Positions 24,932-37,782 of a stretch of 64,000 bases of DNA are shown one piece after another. The stretch is from Eutypa lata (taxonomy: Eukaryota; Ascomycota; Sordariomycetes; Xylariales; Diatrypaceae): the NCBI GenBank assembly GCA_022661535.1, contig JAKULF010000007.1, forward strand, positions 2,914,001 through 2,978,000, written 5' to 3'. Positions within the stretch are counted from its first letter, which is position 1; each line of letters opens with the position of its first letter. The notes below the pieces were generated by a model. That model was given only the letters and a program-made list of their open reading frames with translations, was not told the origin of the DNA and searched no databases. The position numbers and the translations under genes are program-made.

Positions 24932-27132
24932 ATGCTGGAATGCCATTGAAGAGGGCAGTGTTGATGGTTTTGGATTCGTTCCCAGATATTACGATTTTCG
25001 CTTTTAGAAATAAACTCTGTTGACTGATACCTATTTTCCACATGTGACCTCCCTGTATCCATTGACTGTGCCGTATATATACAAATGCGAGGGTTAAGGT
25101 CTTCTAAGGCATAATATCTTCAGAGAATGCCAAATTACTGTGGCGCCACGAAATTCAAATACCTTCGTTATTATAGTTAGGTAGGCATGGGAAAGAAATT
25201 CGCCGCATGATTTAGATGTGGATCTTTTAGCATTAGAAGGACAACTCAAGCATAGAATGAATAATATTAAATGTAGCATTTTGACCTTCAACAGGTTTTA
25301 GTTATAGTATCTTCGGTCTAAGGTCGTCGTCCTCTTCAGAACAAGAAAACCCAAGTATATCAAGTTCAAACCGGAAGCTAAGGATGGGAAAATGGTAGTT
25401 TGATCTTCTATGCACGTGATTAAAGCGTCTTCAAAGCGCCTGCATCGGTATTGCAGATAGGCGAACATGGTAGAGTCAAAACATGCCAAATTTTCTCTTC
25501 AGGCCCATGAAAAATGAAAGCACTGGATCCAAAAGTACTGGGCGGGTCTAGACGTAATAGGCATTTAGCAAACTTCTACGCAAAGTTCTGAGCCCTACAT
25601 ACTTTGTGCTCAAATACTCCGTACATATGAGCTTAAGGGGTTATGCTAAATAACTAAATTAATCCCGGAATTGAACATCTTAAGGAGTGCGAACTGAACT
25701 GTAATGTAGCTTCTCTTTTGACCGATATTAGATAATAATTGGTGTAATGACCTAATATGTTGCTTCTTTTCTTCCTTCCATCAGACTTCGATTTTTGACT
25801 CCTGATCTTCGTCCAGGTAACCCCTTTCGCCTTCTTTCGTTCATGAAGTTAAGAACAGGCATCTCCAAATATATAATGCAAGATCTGGTGATAACACTAG
25901 TACGCATATATTGAAAAGGATATCGAGAGAAGTTATTAGCTCAGGTGTTAAGATCCACTATGGTTAACTCAGCTTAGACCATCGTGTAGTGTAGGTAGGC
26001 GTGTAGTAGGCATAAAGGGGGCCGGGTCAACGTCGGGATACTCTCGAGTTCTCGCGCATGAGAATTCACTCGAAGTGCAATCAAAAAGGCAAATGATTGG
26101 CAAAAGACTCGGCTGAAAACAAGGCTAATGCCGCTCTCGCGCACAGGCCAGAGGGCTGGAATTGTCCGTATCGTATGTATGTAGTTAACTACAGAACTGC
26201 AATGCCCTGATGAGGCTCGTTGTGGGTATCATGGGCTTTCTTTGGGGTTTCGCGGTGGGACCTTTCCGCCTCTTTGGGGCAACAACGGGAGTCCCGAGAG
26301 CCGCGAAACATCGCTTGTTCCAACTTCGCACGGTTGAAAAAAAGAAAATGTCCAGAGCTCTAATCGTGTAGGGCTGGAGCGTTTGAGAATAACTATTGTT
26401 ATTCCCGACCAATCCCCGGGAATTGGCTGAAAAACGACCTCTGACTGATACATTAAAAACCCGCCCAATGATAACTGCTACTACTACTGCGTACGTATGC
26501 GACTAGGTTGTCGGTTCTCGGATCTCTAAAATTTTCTATATCTTCTAAATTACCTGATAATTGAGGAAGCTATAAACTGGGATAAAATACCTTTAAACCC
26601 TACCTAGGTAGTTATATCCACCTAGCCTAGTTAATATAACGGTTATGGCCACATCATCACTTGGGATAAGAATATGTACATAGTTAATAGGATCCATCCA
26701 GATGCACCAAATGCACGAACCCCCTTTGTGGAGTCAAAACAAACTACGGAGTATTCATAACTTTAAATTTTATGGGGCTCGGCTAGGTCTCGTTTACGAA
26801 CTATTTTTCAACGTTGCCAAGGTTGCGAACCTCCCTCCCCTTGATTTGTCTTGGCAAGATTTGTGAGGCGGCTTATCGATGTACTACGTATCGTATGTAG
26901 TTAAATGTGTAATTTCTTAACTTCTAAACATCGTGGTATCTATTCTATAACTGTATTTGCTGATGAGATTGAATGAACAACTGGGAACCACGCTCATATG
27001 CGGTGAGTAGGTAACATATTCTATGACCTGAAGGTGTATGAGTTTCAAAGAGTCATTAGGTTGGTAGTACCGTGCTAAATATGCTTGTCGTGTTGATTTC
27101 TAGCACTCTGTTCTGCATCTAGACTGCAAGTA
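24932..27132. other. Intergenic DNA, no gene recognised
   Basis: 2.2 kb of mixed composition. Several short minus-strand frames of 60-101 codons lack ATG-supported domains and are judged accidental. Confidence 0.5.
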
Positions 27133-27525
27133 ATGGTTGATCATCCCATGGATCTTAAAGAGATAGGCGTGAAGCAACTGTATTAATACCCGTCACCTGA
27201 AAATCCCCCACCATCCGTGCAGCAGATCCTCAGGACGCTACGGAAAGAATATGACTTACACATTTCCAACTACCTATTCACCAAGACTATCCGGGAATAG
27301 CACTATATACCAGAGTGTTACACGTTCTGTAACTTATGTAAGGATGAACAATTGTCGGAATTCCTAGAGGTAGAAGACTGGCGTAAACTTCAAGATGCGA
27401 CTCGATTGACCAATGAAAAGTGTTGGAAAATTAGAAACATAAACATAGTTAACTGCTACACTACAATCTCCAACGCACATATCATATGTACGTATGTAGC
27501 AACCTTCCCCCTAACCAAAATGTGA
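27133..27525 (+). pseudogene. Decayed reading frame with two in-frame stops
   Basis: From an ATG at 27133 one frame reads protein-like sequence (MDLKEIGVKQLY) up to TAA at 27184-27186. It continues (SVQQILRTLRKEYDLHISNY) to TAG at 27298-27300, and then stays open for 74 codons (CYTFCNLCKDEQLSEFLEVE). Composition is charged and helical, unlike the flanking noncoding DNA. Both stops could come from CAA/CAG glutamine codons by C-to-T change. I do not recognise the family. Alternatively this is one chance frame, or an exon series with unrecognised introns. No good GT-AG pair was seen that removes both stops. Confidence 0.35.
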
Positions 27526-27854
27526 TTAGAGTCTTCATAAAAGGGTTAATTAGGTTCTACGGGTGGTGGGGTTATTCGGGTAGTGGGCGACATATAACAT
27601 ATCGCGCCAGATGGGTTTTGCGATTGTCCCTTTCAACGTCGGGTGTTTGGGTGTTTGGAGAAATTTTGTTTCATTAATATGCGTGTGTTAACAAGCTAAC
27701 GGCACTTAGTGCTAGGGGGTATCTTGGGTATATCGATGATCCTTACCTACCCCGGATGTAGAGCGGCACTAACTAGGTAACGAGGCTGGAGGCTCTTAAG
27801 AAACCCCTGTCCTAGGTTAAGAAACAATCTAAACTAGTGAGATGCTACCCCTAA

Positions 27855-27875
27855 GCGTGTGCGCGCGCGCACGCG
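27855..27875. repeat. GC/GT alternating palindromic tract
   Basis: A run of strictly alternating purine and pyrimidine, with GCGCGCGC at its core and GTGT/CACG at the sides. It is self-complementary and Z-DNA-prone. It lies 1 kb upstream of the peroxidase gene. Confidence 0.55.
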
Positions 27876-28652
27876 GCTCCTGCGAGCAAGGCTAAGGACC
27901 CCGGGGTTTTCGTCCGAATTGTTAATTTATCGGTCCAATGCCGACTGGTGGTGGAGGCTCCATGTTCAATCTTCAACAACATTTACACACATCTAGATAG
28001 CAACGGAAAGTCTTATTAGATGTGTATTCATTGATGGTAATTGTAGGTAAGCAGTACCTCAACTTCAGGGGGATCTCGTAAAGATAAAGCCTCATAGCTG
28101 AACCAAGAGGGGCTCGTTTACACATGTAGAGATAGTCTAGTCAGAGCCTATCGCGATGCCGTTGTTCCATGATCGACCCCGGGGTTGGTTTGATATTCAA
28201 CGCGACGTGGGGATAGTCTGACCTCTACATATTACCCGAGTGGCCAAACAAACCGCACATATTACAATGCTTGAGCAGGCTATAGATTAGCTGAAGTAAC
28301 CTTTTTCTTCTTCAACCGGCCCGACGTGATAGCTGCCAACGCAAGTAGCTGACGACGCACTGATTACTAGCAGACCAATACGTAGGAGATGCTATTAACA
28401 CTTTCCGCTCGATGATGGGCTAGCCCGTCTCCACAGACGCCCAATGGCTTGCAGGCGATACGCAAACCTCGACGAGCAGGTTGCTCGTTTCTTCTTGGTT
28501 CTTGGCGACATCCCTGGAAGTGGGAGGCGACAGAACCTTGTCCCGCAAGGTCTCGCCTTCGATGTCAGACCATTCCAGGAGTTCACCATCATGATAGTAT
28601 CAAACATCTAGGTAATGGGAAATGTACTAGCTTGGATACGGCTTCTTTCTCG

Positions 28653-28660
28653 TATATAAA
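28653..28660 (+). promoter_or_regulatory. TATA box of the peroxidase gene
   Basis: A good TATATAAA element lies about 190 bases before the start codon at 28853 and is followed by GC-rich sequence, as in strongly regulated fungal promoters. Confidence 0.5.
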
Positions 28661-28852
28661 GGCGCGGCGATGCCTTCGTATATCCTCTCTGGAAGGGTTC
28701 GACGGCATCACATTCTCAGCTTCTCATTCTATCTATTTTAAAAACTTTCAGTTTCCATCAGCTTTCAACGACCCTAGTGGTACAAAAAGCTTTATTTCAT
28801 TCCCAGCCTTTTGACGATTAGTCTAGCTTCTTTCGTTGATATACCAGACAGC

Positions 28853-29800
28853 ATGCACTCTTTCACTTCCACGACACTACTCGCCATCATCGCTCACTAT
28901 GGGCTAGCGGCGGCCCAATGCCCAGCAGTATGGACTGAGGTTGCCACGGACCTGAAGTCGACCTTCGTCGGCACCGATGGTACATGCACCGACGACGCTC
29001 GTGCCGCCATCCGCCTCTCCTTCCACGACTGTTTCCCGGGGACCTGCGACGGGTCCATCATCCTGGCGAACGAGTGCAGCGACCGCGGGGAGAACGCCCA
29101 GATGATTGGCATCTGCGATACCTTGAGTACCAAGGCCACCGAGCACGACGTCGGCGTTGCAGATCTGATTCAGTTCGCTGCTGGTAAGTGCCCTCCTCAT
29201 TTACGAGATGCCTCCTTGGTATATACTCATCTTAAACTAATACATCGAACCAGCTCTCGGCATCAAAGCCTGCCCCGGTGGACCGGCTATTGCGGTTAAA
29301 GTCGGCCGAGTGGACTCGTCTACAGCCGACGCGGAAAACCAGATGCTCGGGCCCAACAGCGACGCGGACACCACGGTTGCCAAGTTCGCGGAGAAGGGCT
29401 TCAGCATCACGGAGCTGATCGCCTTGGTGGGCGCCCACAGCACCGCTAAAGACGCCGACACCGTCGCGCTCGACAGCACGGTGGGCGAGATGGACGTGGA
29501 CTTCTACGTCGAGACCTCCGAGGGCACCACCCCCTCGAGTCTGAACAGCGACAAGTTCCTCAGCAACTCCACCCAGACCAAGAGCGAATGGGACAGGTTC
29601 GGCGCCAGTGCCTCTGACTGGGAAGCTGCCTTCGTGCCGGCGTAAGTGCTCCTTCCCTGTATAAGAGGTCCCTTATTATTCCTAGAAGATCCAAATTCAC
29701 TAACCGGTCGTTGTATAGCATGGAGAAGCTTGGCCTTATGGGCAACGACGAGGCCTCCCTCACCGATTGCTCGAGCGTCCTCACCGATGCTTTTGCTTAA
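28853..29800 (+). CDS. Secreted class II-like heme peroxidase (AA2 type), 266 aa
   Basis: Three exons, 28853-29183, 29254-29641 and 29719-29800, with GTAAGT donors and CAG/TAG acceptors, all in phase. I chose the ATG at 28853 because it starts a clean signal peptide (residues 1-22) just before the mature CPAVW. Earlier upstream codons do not. The distal heme pocket is clear: Arg54 and His58 in RLSFHDCF, with Asp59 and Asp66/Ser68 as calcium ligands. The proximal His172 lies in ELIALVGAHS. Multiple cysteines suggest disulfides. At 266 residues it is much shorter than ligninolytic peroxidases (about 340-370), so it belongs with the small ascomycete class II-like enzymes. Hydrogen peroxide is the oxidant. 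The reductant is unknown. Confidence 0.9.
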
Positions 29801-32339
29801 TTTCGACTACTTGATTTTCTTTTTGTGTTCCGAACGGTGACTGGCAATATCATCTGCCGGTGCTCCTTATACTTAATAAGGCGGGAGCGCGCTAATTACT
29901 GAGCATATGCTTTCGATGAACGGAGATATAGGCGCAAGTATTGCATGATTTTCTTTACTGGCATAAAACTTGGTTAGGTATGGGGGACAAAATGGGATAT
30001 GGTTCAAGGCGTCAATGTGTCAAAATCAAAAGGATCTGGAGCTAGCGTGGCGCCGTTTAATATGTATTTGTATAATTATTCTACTGAGAAATACCATCAA
30101 AATCTAGTGGAAAGACGTTGTCTTCGTGCTCTTCTTTATTTATTAAGCGTGCATTACAATAAATACTACCCGTGTCGAGAGTTTTCGCAGGACAATCACT
30201 ACACTACACGTTCGTCCCGAATAGGTGATACATAGGCATATAGCTAGCTACTATATCAACTTGTACAATAAAGCGATAGCTCTCAAAGCTCACACAAGTT
30301 TTTCAACTTGTTTCAACTTACGCCATTTCACAGATTGGAGTACTTTTGGCAAGTAACTTTCGAGAGAAGTTGTAACCTGGAAAGTTGGCCTAGGCCTTTC
30401 CATCAAGCTGATTCGTATAAAATAGTTTATTTTCCTAATCCGTGTTGTTAACACTTCTGAACTCGACGTTTTAATTTACGTAAGCCGTGAAAGGTGCACG
30501 GGCTTAGAGTAGCTTTAAGGGGCTCAAAAGCCAAGCAATTTAGACCCCTGATCATCAGAGAACAGGCCCAATGTAGGTAAATATGGGCCTAGACAAACTC
30601 AAAATGTTTGAAATGCGGTAGGACACGATAGATTCAAACGACTTCTAGGCCATATGCTATTCATCATGTCAAATATGTTAGCCAGACTGAAGAGAGGACG
30701 CGGAGCCTTCGTTCGGGGAGCTAGTAGATATCAGTCCGTGCTGGAGAGCTATGGAATCAACGTTACAGGTGCCATACTACGGTATTAGGCATAAATTTCA
30801 AGGTCGTGTCGAGTACTGCTTGGCGAGCGCTATCCTTATAAAAGCTTAACGCCTTCTGGGGAGAAATTTCGACTATATCGGACAGCGTCTTAAGATATAT
30901 CCTTGATAGCATAATATACTGTCAAGGCTAGAGGCTGAGTCTTGGCACTATTGCATGCCTTAAGATACGAATATATTAAATAATATGGGCTTAGCTAGTT
31001 AGTAGAGGGAATGTCCGGAGGTTACGGCACTGCCGGTAGCATAAAGGAGAACTCGTAAGGGAAAGTAGGCGCAAGGTCGTGATTGCTATTCTCATTATTA
31101 ATAAATATAAGGTACTCCTGTATCATTTAGAACCTCCCGAACTTCGGGTTTGAACTAGATTGGTAGCAGAGATAGGCCGGTGTGATTATTAAAAGAGCGA
31201 GCTTGGGATGCGTGGGCTATATAGGCGACAGCTGCGGTTACCCAATGAGCGTTGAGATGTTCCACGTGGGATTCAAATAATAGTGTGTCAAATTCCGAAA
31301 AGCAAATGGTTTATGACCCCACCCTCGAAAATTACGTATATATCTAAAGGTAAGATATAAGTAACCCGGTCTTCAATTGCTTCGACCATTTAGACTCCAG
31401 TAATACAGTGGACATCCAGATTATCTCCTGTGGGATGCATTGCGTGCTTACCACCTTAGGTACTCAGATTGAAATTTAAGAGCGTACTTGTGCCCTTTTC
31501 TATGAGAAAATTCTATTAGTCATTATCATTGGCCTCAGATATGCTTGCATTCGGCGGCCTATAACAGCCGCATGCCAACTGCAAGCCTGCATCAGACATG
31601 ACGCCGAAAAGGCGGTCCGGCTCCGCTTGGTCTTGGCGAAACCCCAAGTGGATTCCTATCTACCTACATTCGTAGTGCCGGATCTCCAACTCTACGAGAT
31701 CTCCTGCAACTGCTTTTCTACTACCCATTGACTGACTGACTGACTGATTAGAGCATGACATATCGAGAAGTGGCCTCTCCGGGTCTTTCTAGTTGGTTTC
31801 CAATTGACGTAATTATGTCTCGGCGACAGAAATAGTTTGTGTATCGGTAGGTAAGGTAGGGGAGTTGACAGTTTTCCCGATCGGGATGATCTGTGTTAGC
31901 TGCGCACATCGATAAAGCTATTTTGTCGCCGGCCGTATTGTGTGCAGTCGACGATCCACAGGACGGCTCCTGAGAGGGTGGTTCTTATCTATTGCCCTGG
32001 TATACAAGCATGCCGTAACTCATAAGATGCATCCCGCATCTACTCCGAGAACGATGCCAAGTGGCAATGGATTGCGGACTCGAGAGGTATTGGCTATCGG
32101 GTGAACCGGCCAGCCTCTAACTAGTCATCAAGAGCTAGGTATTTCCTTGTTGGGGGGATCAGCATCGGTAGTGTCACTGACTGACTTTGTCGGCTATCCG
32201 CATTATCAATTATCTATTGTTATCAAACTCGTCAATAATTCCCGCTCGAGTCTCTGAAAAGAATTGAAATCGCGTTAAAGGAGGTGCCTTTCATTATGCG
32301 TTCTTCATAATATAGTCCTTGACGAGAGATTCACCTAAG
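29801..32339. other. Intergenic DNA of 2.5 kb
   Basis: No credible coding frame. The left part is TA-rich with many TATA-like and stop-rich stretches, possibly decayed repeat DNA. A TGAC tetranucleotide array sits at 31729-31747. Confidence 0.5.
31729..31747. repeat. TGAC tetranucleotide repeat
   Basis: Nearly five perfect TGAC units in the intergenic region upstream of the MATE gene. Confidence 0.8.
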
Positions 32340-33928
32340 ATGGCGAATATACCAACACCTCACATGAGGACGTCAATACCTCACATGACCCCTATTGACG
32401 AGGAGAGCTGTCTCCTCCCAAAAACATCGTCGAATGATCCTTCGGAAAGGCAATCGTGGTTCCAGAGATGGTTGACTGAGATCTGGGTCCTGGCTAAGGC
32501 CTCGATACCTGTCATATTGGCCTATATGCTTCAAAACAGCCTGCAAACCATCTCAGTTCTCATAGTCGGGCGACTTTCACCAGAGGCGCTTGCTACTGCT
32601 GCGTTCTCTTACATGTTTGCGATGGCGTCCGCATGGTTGATTGCTCTAGGCGGCACAACGGCTCTTGATACGCTGGCGTCTAGTAGCTTCACGGGATCAC
32701 AGAACAAGCACGACTTGGGAATCCTTCTTCAACGGGGCATAATAGTCCTATCCGTTCTATATGCCGCAGTGGCCGTGATATGGGCGTTCTCCGAACATCT
32801 CTTTAGAGCTCTTGGCCAGGAGGAATATGTGTGCGTGGAGAGCGCGAAGTTCTTGCGCATTTTGATACCGGGCGGTTTGGGATACGTTTGGTTCGAGTGC
32901 ATGAAGAAATACTTACAGGCGCAAGAGATATACCGACCTGGGACCTACGTGTTACTCATTACATCTCCCTTCAATGCACTGCTTAATTACCTTCTCGTCC
33001 ATACAGCTGGTCTTGGTCTGGCGGGGGCACCTCTGGCAACAGGCATCTCTTACTGGTGTTCATTCTTGCTTCTCGTTGCGTATGCCACGTTTGTACGTGG
33101 GCATGAGTGTTGGGGAGGGTTTGCACCACGCCAAGCAATGACTCATCTCTGGCCTTTCACGCGACTCGCCATTCTCGGTTTTCTGCACGTTGGAACGGAA
33201 TGGTAAGGATACCAACCCCCTGATCTTTATATGTCCTGCTTTAAATCGCTGACTTCAACTTTAGGTGGGCTTTCGAAATCGTGGCTCTCGCAGCCGGTCG
33301 GCTCGGAACTCTGCCGCTAGCAGCCCAGTCTGTCATCATGACCGCCGACCAGATTATCTACACCATTCCATTCGGGCTCGGTGTCGCAACGTCCACCCGC
33401 ATTGGCAATCTACTGGGAGCTCAGAGGTCTCGAGATGCGGCCCAAGCCGCACATTGTGCAGCAGTCTTATCTATACTCTTAGGCGCAGTCATCCTCGCAG
33501 TGCTAATGGGCACTAAGGACGTCTTTGGCCGAATCTTCAACGACGACGCACAAGTCGTTCAGCTCGTGTCTCAAATCATGCCTTTCGTCGCCTTGTATCA
33601 GATTGCCGATGGGCTAAATGGTAGCTGCGGGGGTGTCTTGAGAGGCCAGGGACGGCAATGGCTGGGTGCACTCGTCAATATCGTCAGCTATTATATCGGC
33701 GCACTGCCGGCCGGGATATATCTTGCTTTCTATGGCGGATGGGGACTAAAGGGGCTATGGATCGGACTGTGTGTCGCTCTATACCTAGTCGGCTTCCTCG
33801 AATGGGGTCTTGTGGGTTTGAGTAACTGGAATAAGGAAGCTGGCAAGGCGCTCGAACGACTCGACTCTGATGGGATTGATGGAAATGTTGCAGGTAACGA
33901 TTCTCTCGGAGGGCATCAAAGTTCCTAA
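32340..33928 (+). CDS. MATE-family multidrug/toxin efflux transporter, 508 aa
   Basis: Two exons, 32340-33202 and 33265-33928, separated by a 62-nt intron (GTAAGG...TAG) and joined in phase at a Trp codon. I start at the ATG at 32340. The earlier in-frame TTG is not needed. After a polar N-terminus of about 55 residues there are about twelve hydrophobic helices in two halves. Diagnostic stretches are SIPVILAYMLQNSLQTISVL in the first half and EIVALAAGRLGTLPLAAQSV in the second, followed by GLGVATSTRIGNLLGAQ. This is the eukaryotic MATE (Erc1-like) pattern: proton- or sodium-coupled export of small organic molecules, usually at the plasma or vacuolar membrane. Substrates are unknown. Confidence 0.93.
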
Positions 33929-34919
33929 GTGTCAGGTGATGAGGTGGATATACCCACCTTTGAGCCACCGGAACCCACTACCTACCTACCTAATTGGAGT
34001 AGGAGTATATATAAAGGGGCTCCCTCCCCTTTTAGCTATAGGAAATCAAGCGTGACTGGTCCTCTTTTCGCACCTTTACACTCAATTTCTCGACTTTCAC
34101 TCTGTTGCACCAAACTGATTGACAGTAAAGTTTCAAGAAGGTATCTACATGGGCTAGATTAGGTTCTTTGTCAATAGTACTTGATATCATAATACATTCG
34201 TCGTGTAATTCATGTGAGTTATTGTCAATATTATAGTCGTGTGAACGGTAATAACCCTCCTGCTTGCGGGTGAGTATGAAACCTTGGTGAAAGCAGAAAA
34301 GAGTATTACAGCTTTCAAACCTTTAGTAAATGCGTCTGTGCATATATGCATTCTGGATGCAGAGACATCTGATGTTTGTGCCAGCCTTCTTTACTATCAG
34401 CTTTTATTCATATCTACGCAATATTAACACGTCCAATGAAAATGCGGCCACGCTATTAAGGGCCTCATGAACGTCAGTCCTGGGGCAGGCATGTTGTGCA
34501 ACCCCAATAAATTCAAAATAGATCTGGATGATGGGCTGTACATTCCCATCTCCTCGAAAAGGTTGCCTGACAGTTATATATGAAACACGCAGTGGTGGGA
34601 GACAGGAATTCAGATTGGAAATCATTGAAAATCAGCCTAGAGACGCAAAAATGTTGGCGGGCTGTGATACGCGAGTGACATGTGGTTACATTCCACCTGC
34701 ATGTAGTGCTGTAATGTAATCTCATATGATTAGGTAGTTCATATGCAGCCTCTTTCAGAGCTGAAAACACTGGTTTATCCCCTCAAGCTCTACCCTCCGA
34801 TATCGAACTTGCTCACCACATTAGCCGTACAGTGACTGTCATCAACACTTCATTCGAGTTGTCATTCCCATCTATCTTTATGCAAATTAAATCTAGCCAG
34901 TGCGGCTAGAACAGAATTT
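33929..34919. other. Intergenic DNA with a strong TATA-like element
   Basis: 1 kb between two + strand genes. It contains CCTA repeats and a TATATATAAA element at 34006-34015, directly after the MATE stop and about 900 bases before the next start. No gene recognised. Confidence 0.45.
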
Positions 34920-36626
34920 ATGCATCTCCAATCCATCATGGGTACCTCACGAATCATCGCCGAGGCTACCTTAATAAGTTTGATTCTACTTCCCCGCCTT
35001 GTTCGTGGAGCAGGGAACGAAACAACCTCAAGCGAGGCTCTCGCGAGTCAATGGTTGAACCCTGTGGACATCTCTACGATCCTGCTTGTAATCGGTGGCG
35101 ATGTCGTCCAGAAGGCTCTCGCGCAAAGTACTGGCAAACGGTTCACGCCTGTCTGTTTCTCATTCGGATGGGTTGCATATGCGTTCATCGCGCTCATCGG
35201 TGTCATCGGAGACGGGAAGCTGCTCCCGCCGCCTGACTATCCCGTCAAAGTCTTCAACCTGACATCAGGCTACGTTCGAGAGAATAAGAACTGGGTCATC
35301 GGCAGAATTTTGCGAGATATAGAAGCCGACCTAGCAGAACAGGAACCGTTGAACGACTATGGGATCCGCATTTCATTTTACAAAGCTGCAGAAAACAAAA
35401 ACGCCCCGACAGGGTTCAGTTACAGCCGGATGCATCTTTTTGGACTTATATGCATTATAATCCAACTTGCACTAGCCGCACTGCCGATAATTTTGAACGG
35501 AGAGTGGGATATTATGCTGATTACCGGTGCTGGCACTATACTCGCCCAAATTGCTGGCTCCCTGCCTCAATGGAGAGCCGAGAAACTCCCGAATAGGCAG
35601 GGAAAGGAAGACACATTTGCACTGACGCAAGGCAACGGATGTAGAGATATAATCGTTATTCAGGGTTGTGGCAACTGTCTAGATCTAGAAGAGATGTCCG
35701 TCGCACAAAGTCCAAGATTAGGAAGACCGTGGGAAAAGTTTGATCCCGGAGACTTCTTCCCAATGACTCAAACACGTTCTTCGGGGTTCGGCGAGCTAGC
35801 GAGGAAGGAGGTTGTGCGTTCCCGCGATATAGGGAGCTTCCCTGTAGGGTTCTGGGTGACGCGAATTGTCTGTGTGGTCCAGTCTGTTCTTGTAAGCGAA
35901 TTATGGATCTACTACTTAATGTCGTCTTTCATAGTAGCTACCCGTGGAGCCATAGTTAAACCTTTCCGCAAAAATACATTGCTAACTCTTATCTTATAGT
36001 GGCTATTGCTGTTGATCAATGTCGCAACACCAAGAAATTACAACTGGGTCTTACTTGCTATTGGCTGTCTCGGCATGTTCCAGAACGGTTTTATTGCTGC
36101 TATGAGTAGATCCTCTGAAACACGTAATTTGCCTCTTCTACCCCGGGATACCATCCGGGGACGGAAGGTTATGGACGGCATAATGGATTTCCATGTCAGT
36201 TATCGCAAAGCTGGACCGTTACTGCACGAATTCTTCCCTGGAAAGCTTAGACCGGACGAGAAGGACTGGTGGAGTGGGAAGCCGGGCGCCTATGATGAGA
36301 CACGAGAGAAGGAGGGACGTGGTCTCTCACGACGTTATCAACCCCCCTATAGGTCTACGCTTGGATCCACAGTTACTCCAGATGATATTGTCATACTGGA
36401 AGGCCACGGCGAGAAAATAGCCATTGATCACGCAAATGAAACCCTCAAACAACCTCACAGGTCTAATACTGCAACTCAACACCAGAATGAAGTCCCAAGG
36501 CCATCTCCATCCATACCCCATCAACTTAACCGTAACGTACCTCAATTATCTGGTCCATCTTCGTCTGGGTCTCGACCTAATGAGAACCGTGTAAATTTTA
36601 CTGATACCCCGGTATGGGCAATATAA
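34920..36626 (+). CDS. Fungal polytopic membrane protein of unknown function, 532 aa
   Basis: Two exons, 34920-35891 and 36000-36626, with a 108-nt intron (GTAAGC donor, GCTAAC branch site, ATAG acceptor), phase 0. Two ATGs are possible. The second (34938) gives the tighter signal peptide ending near Gly33. Hydrophobic segments lie around residues 76-98 (VCFSFGWVAYAFIALIGVIG), about 175-195 (LFGLICIIIQLALAALPII) and about 200-220. The splice junction creates another (RIVCVVQSVL followed by WLLLLINVA), and a last one follows near residue 345. The 170-residue C-terminal tail is polar and Pro/Ser rich. I recognise the overall pattern from many Pezizomycotina hypothetical membrane proteins, but no function is known to me. 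Confidence 0.8.
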
Positions 36627-37782
36627 GATGGGGTGGTAGAGAATTCCTATTGAGGACTCGGCAGGCCATGTGTTTCTTTATTACCGTCCTGACCAGGTTT
36701 CATTTCTGTCATGTTTTCCAAGTTGAGCCACATCCGATTGAGCGCTGGGGTGGTCGTAGTTGTTAAGCTGGGTTTGAGCCAGCTAAAACTATTCAATACC
36801 GTCATTCTTGGTGACGTTCTGGGTTATCCTGGAGGCTTCTTCAAGTAGTCTCCCAATGAATTTAGCCTGACAGGTGTATATAGCGTTGTAAAGTTTGTTT
36901 CCATTGCCATCCGACTATACATGGGAAATTGTCGCGAATAAGGGCTTGCCTTTGTGCCAAGAACTGGTCACTATCTTCGTTTCCTTTTTTCAGCATTTTA
37001 ACTTTCGTAATAGTGAATATCGAGGACCTTTCGTGCTCATCTTCATCATTCGCATCCCTTAAGGTATTACACACGTCGCCTGCTGGGGGCCCTCTAATTT
37101 CACAGCCTGATAGCTAGGTGGCTGTACTTCAAGGCTTAGGATGACTCAGCCTAAAGGCTGATCCGGACCTATAAAGCAATCATGAGCGCATGCCGAATTT
37201 ACATTATAATACTGTTGCTACATGAATGGCTGCATTAGTGGTATTTTATCTGGATATAACAAAGGACGGATAGTATAATAATTAATTAAAAGTGACATTG
37301 AAGTTATAAATACCTACTGGTCTGTGTAACAATGTCTCTATACTACCTAGGTATGATAAGGGAGAACTGACAGCTATGCCAGGTGTTATACAGCTGCATG
37401 GATTATTCACTGCCCAAAATATGTGATATGTACTCTAATACATATTTCTCTGGGAAATATGCTCCATACCCAGCTTGTTTGCAATCAACCTACCTTATGA
37501 TCTCATTGGTCTCTTTGGCGACCTTAGCTGAGGAATGTCCTCTAAAAGGCTACGAAATGCTCTCCAACCGCCCGTAGACTTCCAGGTTTCCTTTCTCCTT
37601 TGACCATGAACATAGCAGTGAAATAAAGTCCATGGTAACACCAGAATGCCTTCTAGAGCATATCTTCATTATTGACAAAGAGGTAGAGCGACCCAGGGTG
37701 AGTTGAAATGCACAAAAACGAGTAACCCGAGCGCGAAATATTAATGTTTCTCGTGTAGCTGCGAACCTGTTTAAGGAAACGA
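36627..37782. other. Intergenic DNA, no gene recognised
   Basis: 1.15 kb of AT-moderate DNA. Short frames on both strands, including one antisense to the start of the TPR gene, show no domain. Confidence 0.5.

Noticed and set aside
28811..28852. Upstream start for the peroxidase adding 14 residues
   Set aside because: It would bury the signal peptide. The ATG at 28853 gives a standard secretion signal.
31729..31747. TGAC repeats considered as a CRISPR or integrase-site feature
   Set aside because: A simple tetranucleotide microsatellite in a eukaryotic intergenic region, with no spacer structure.
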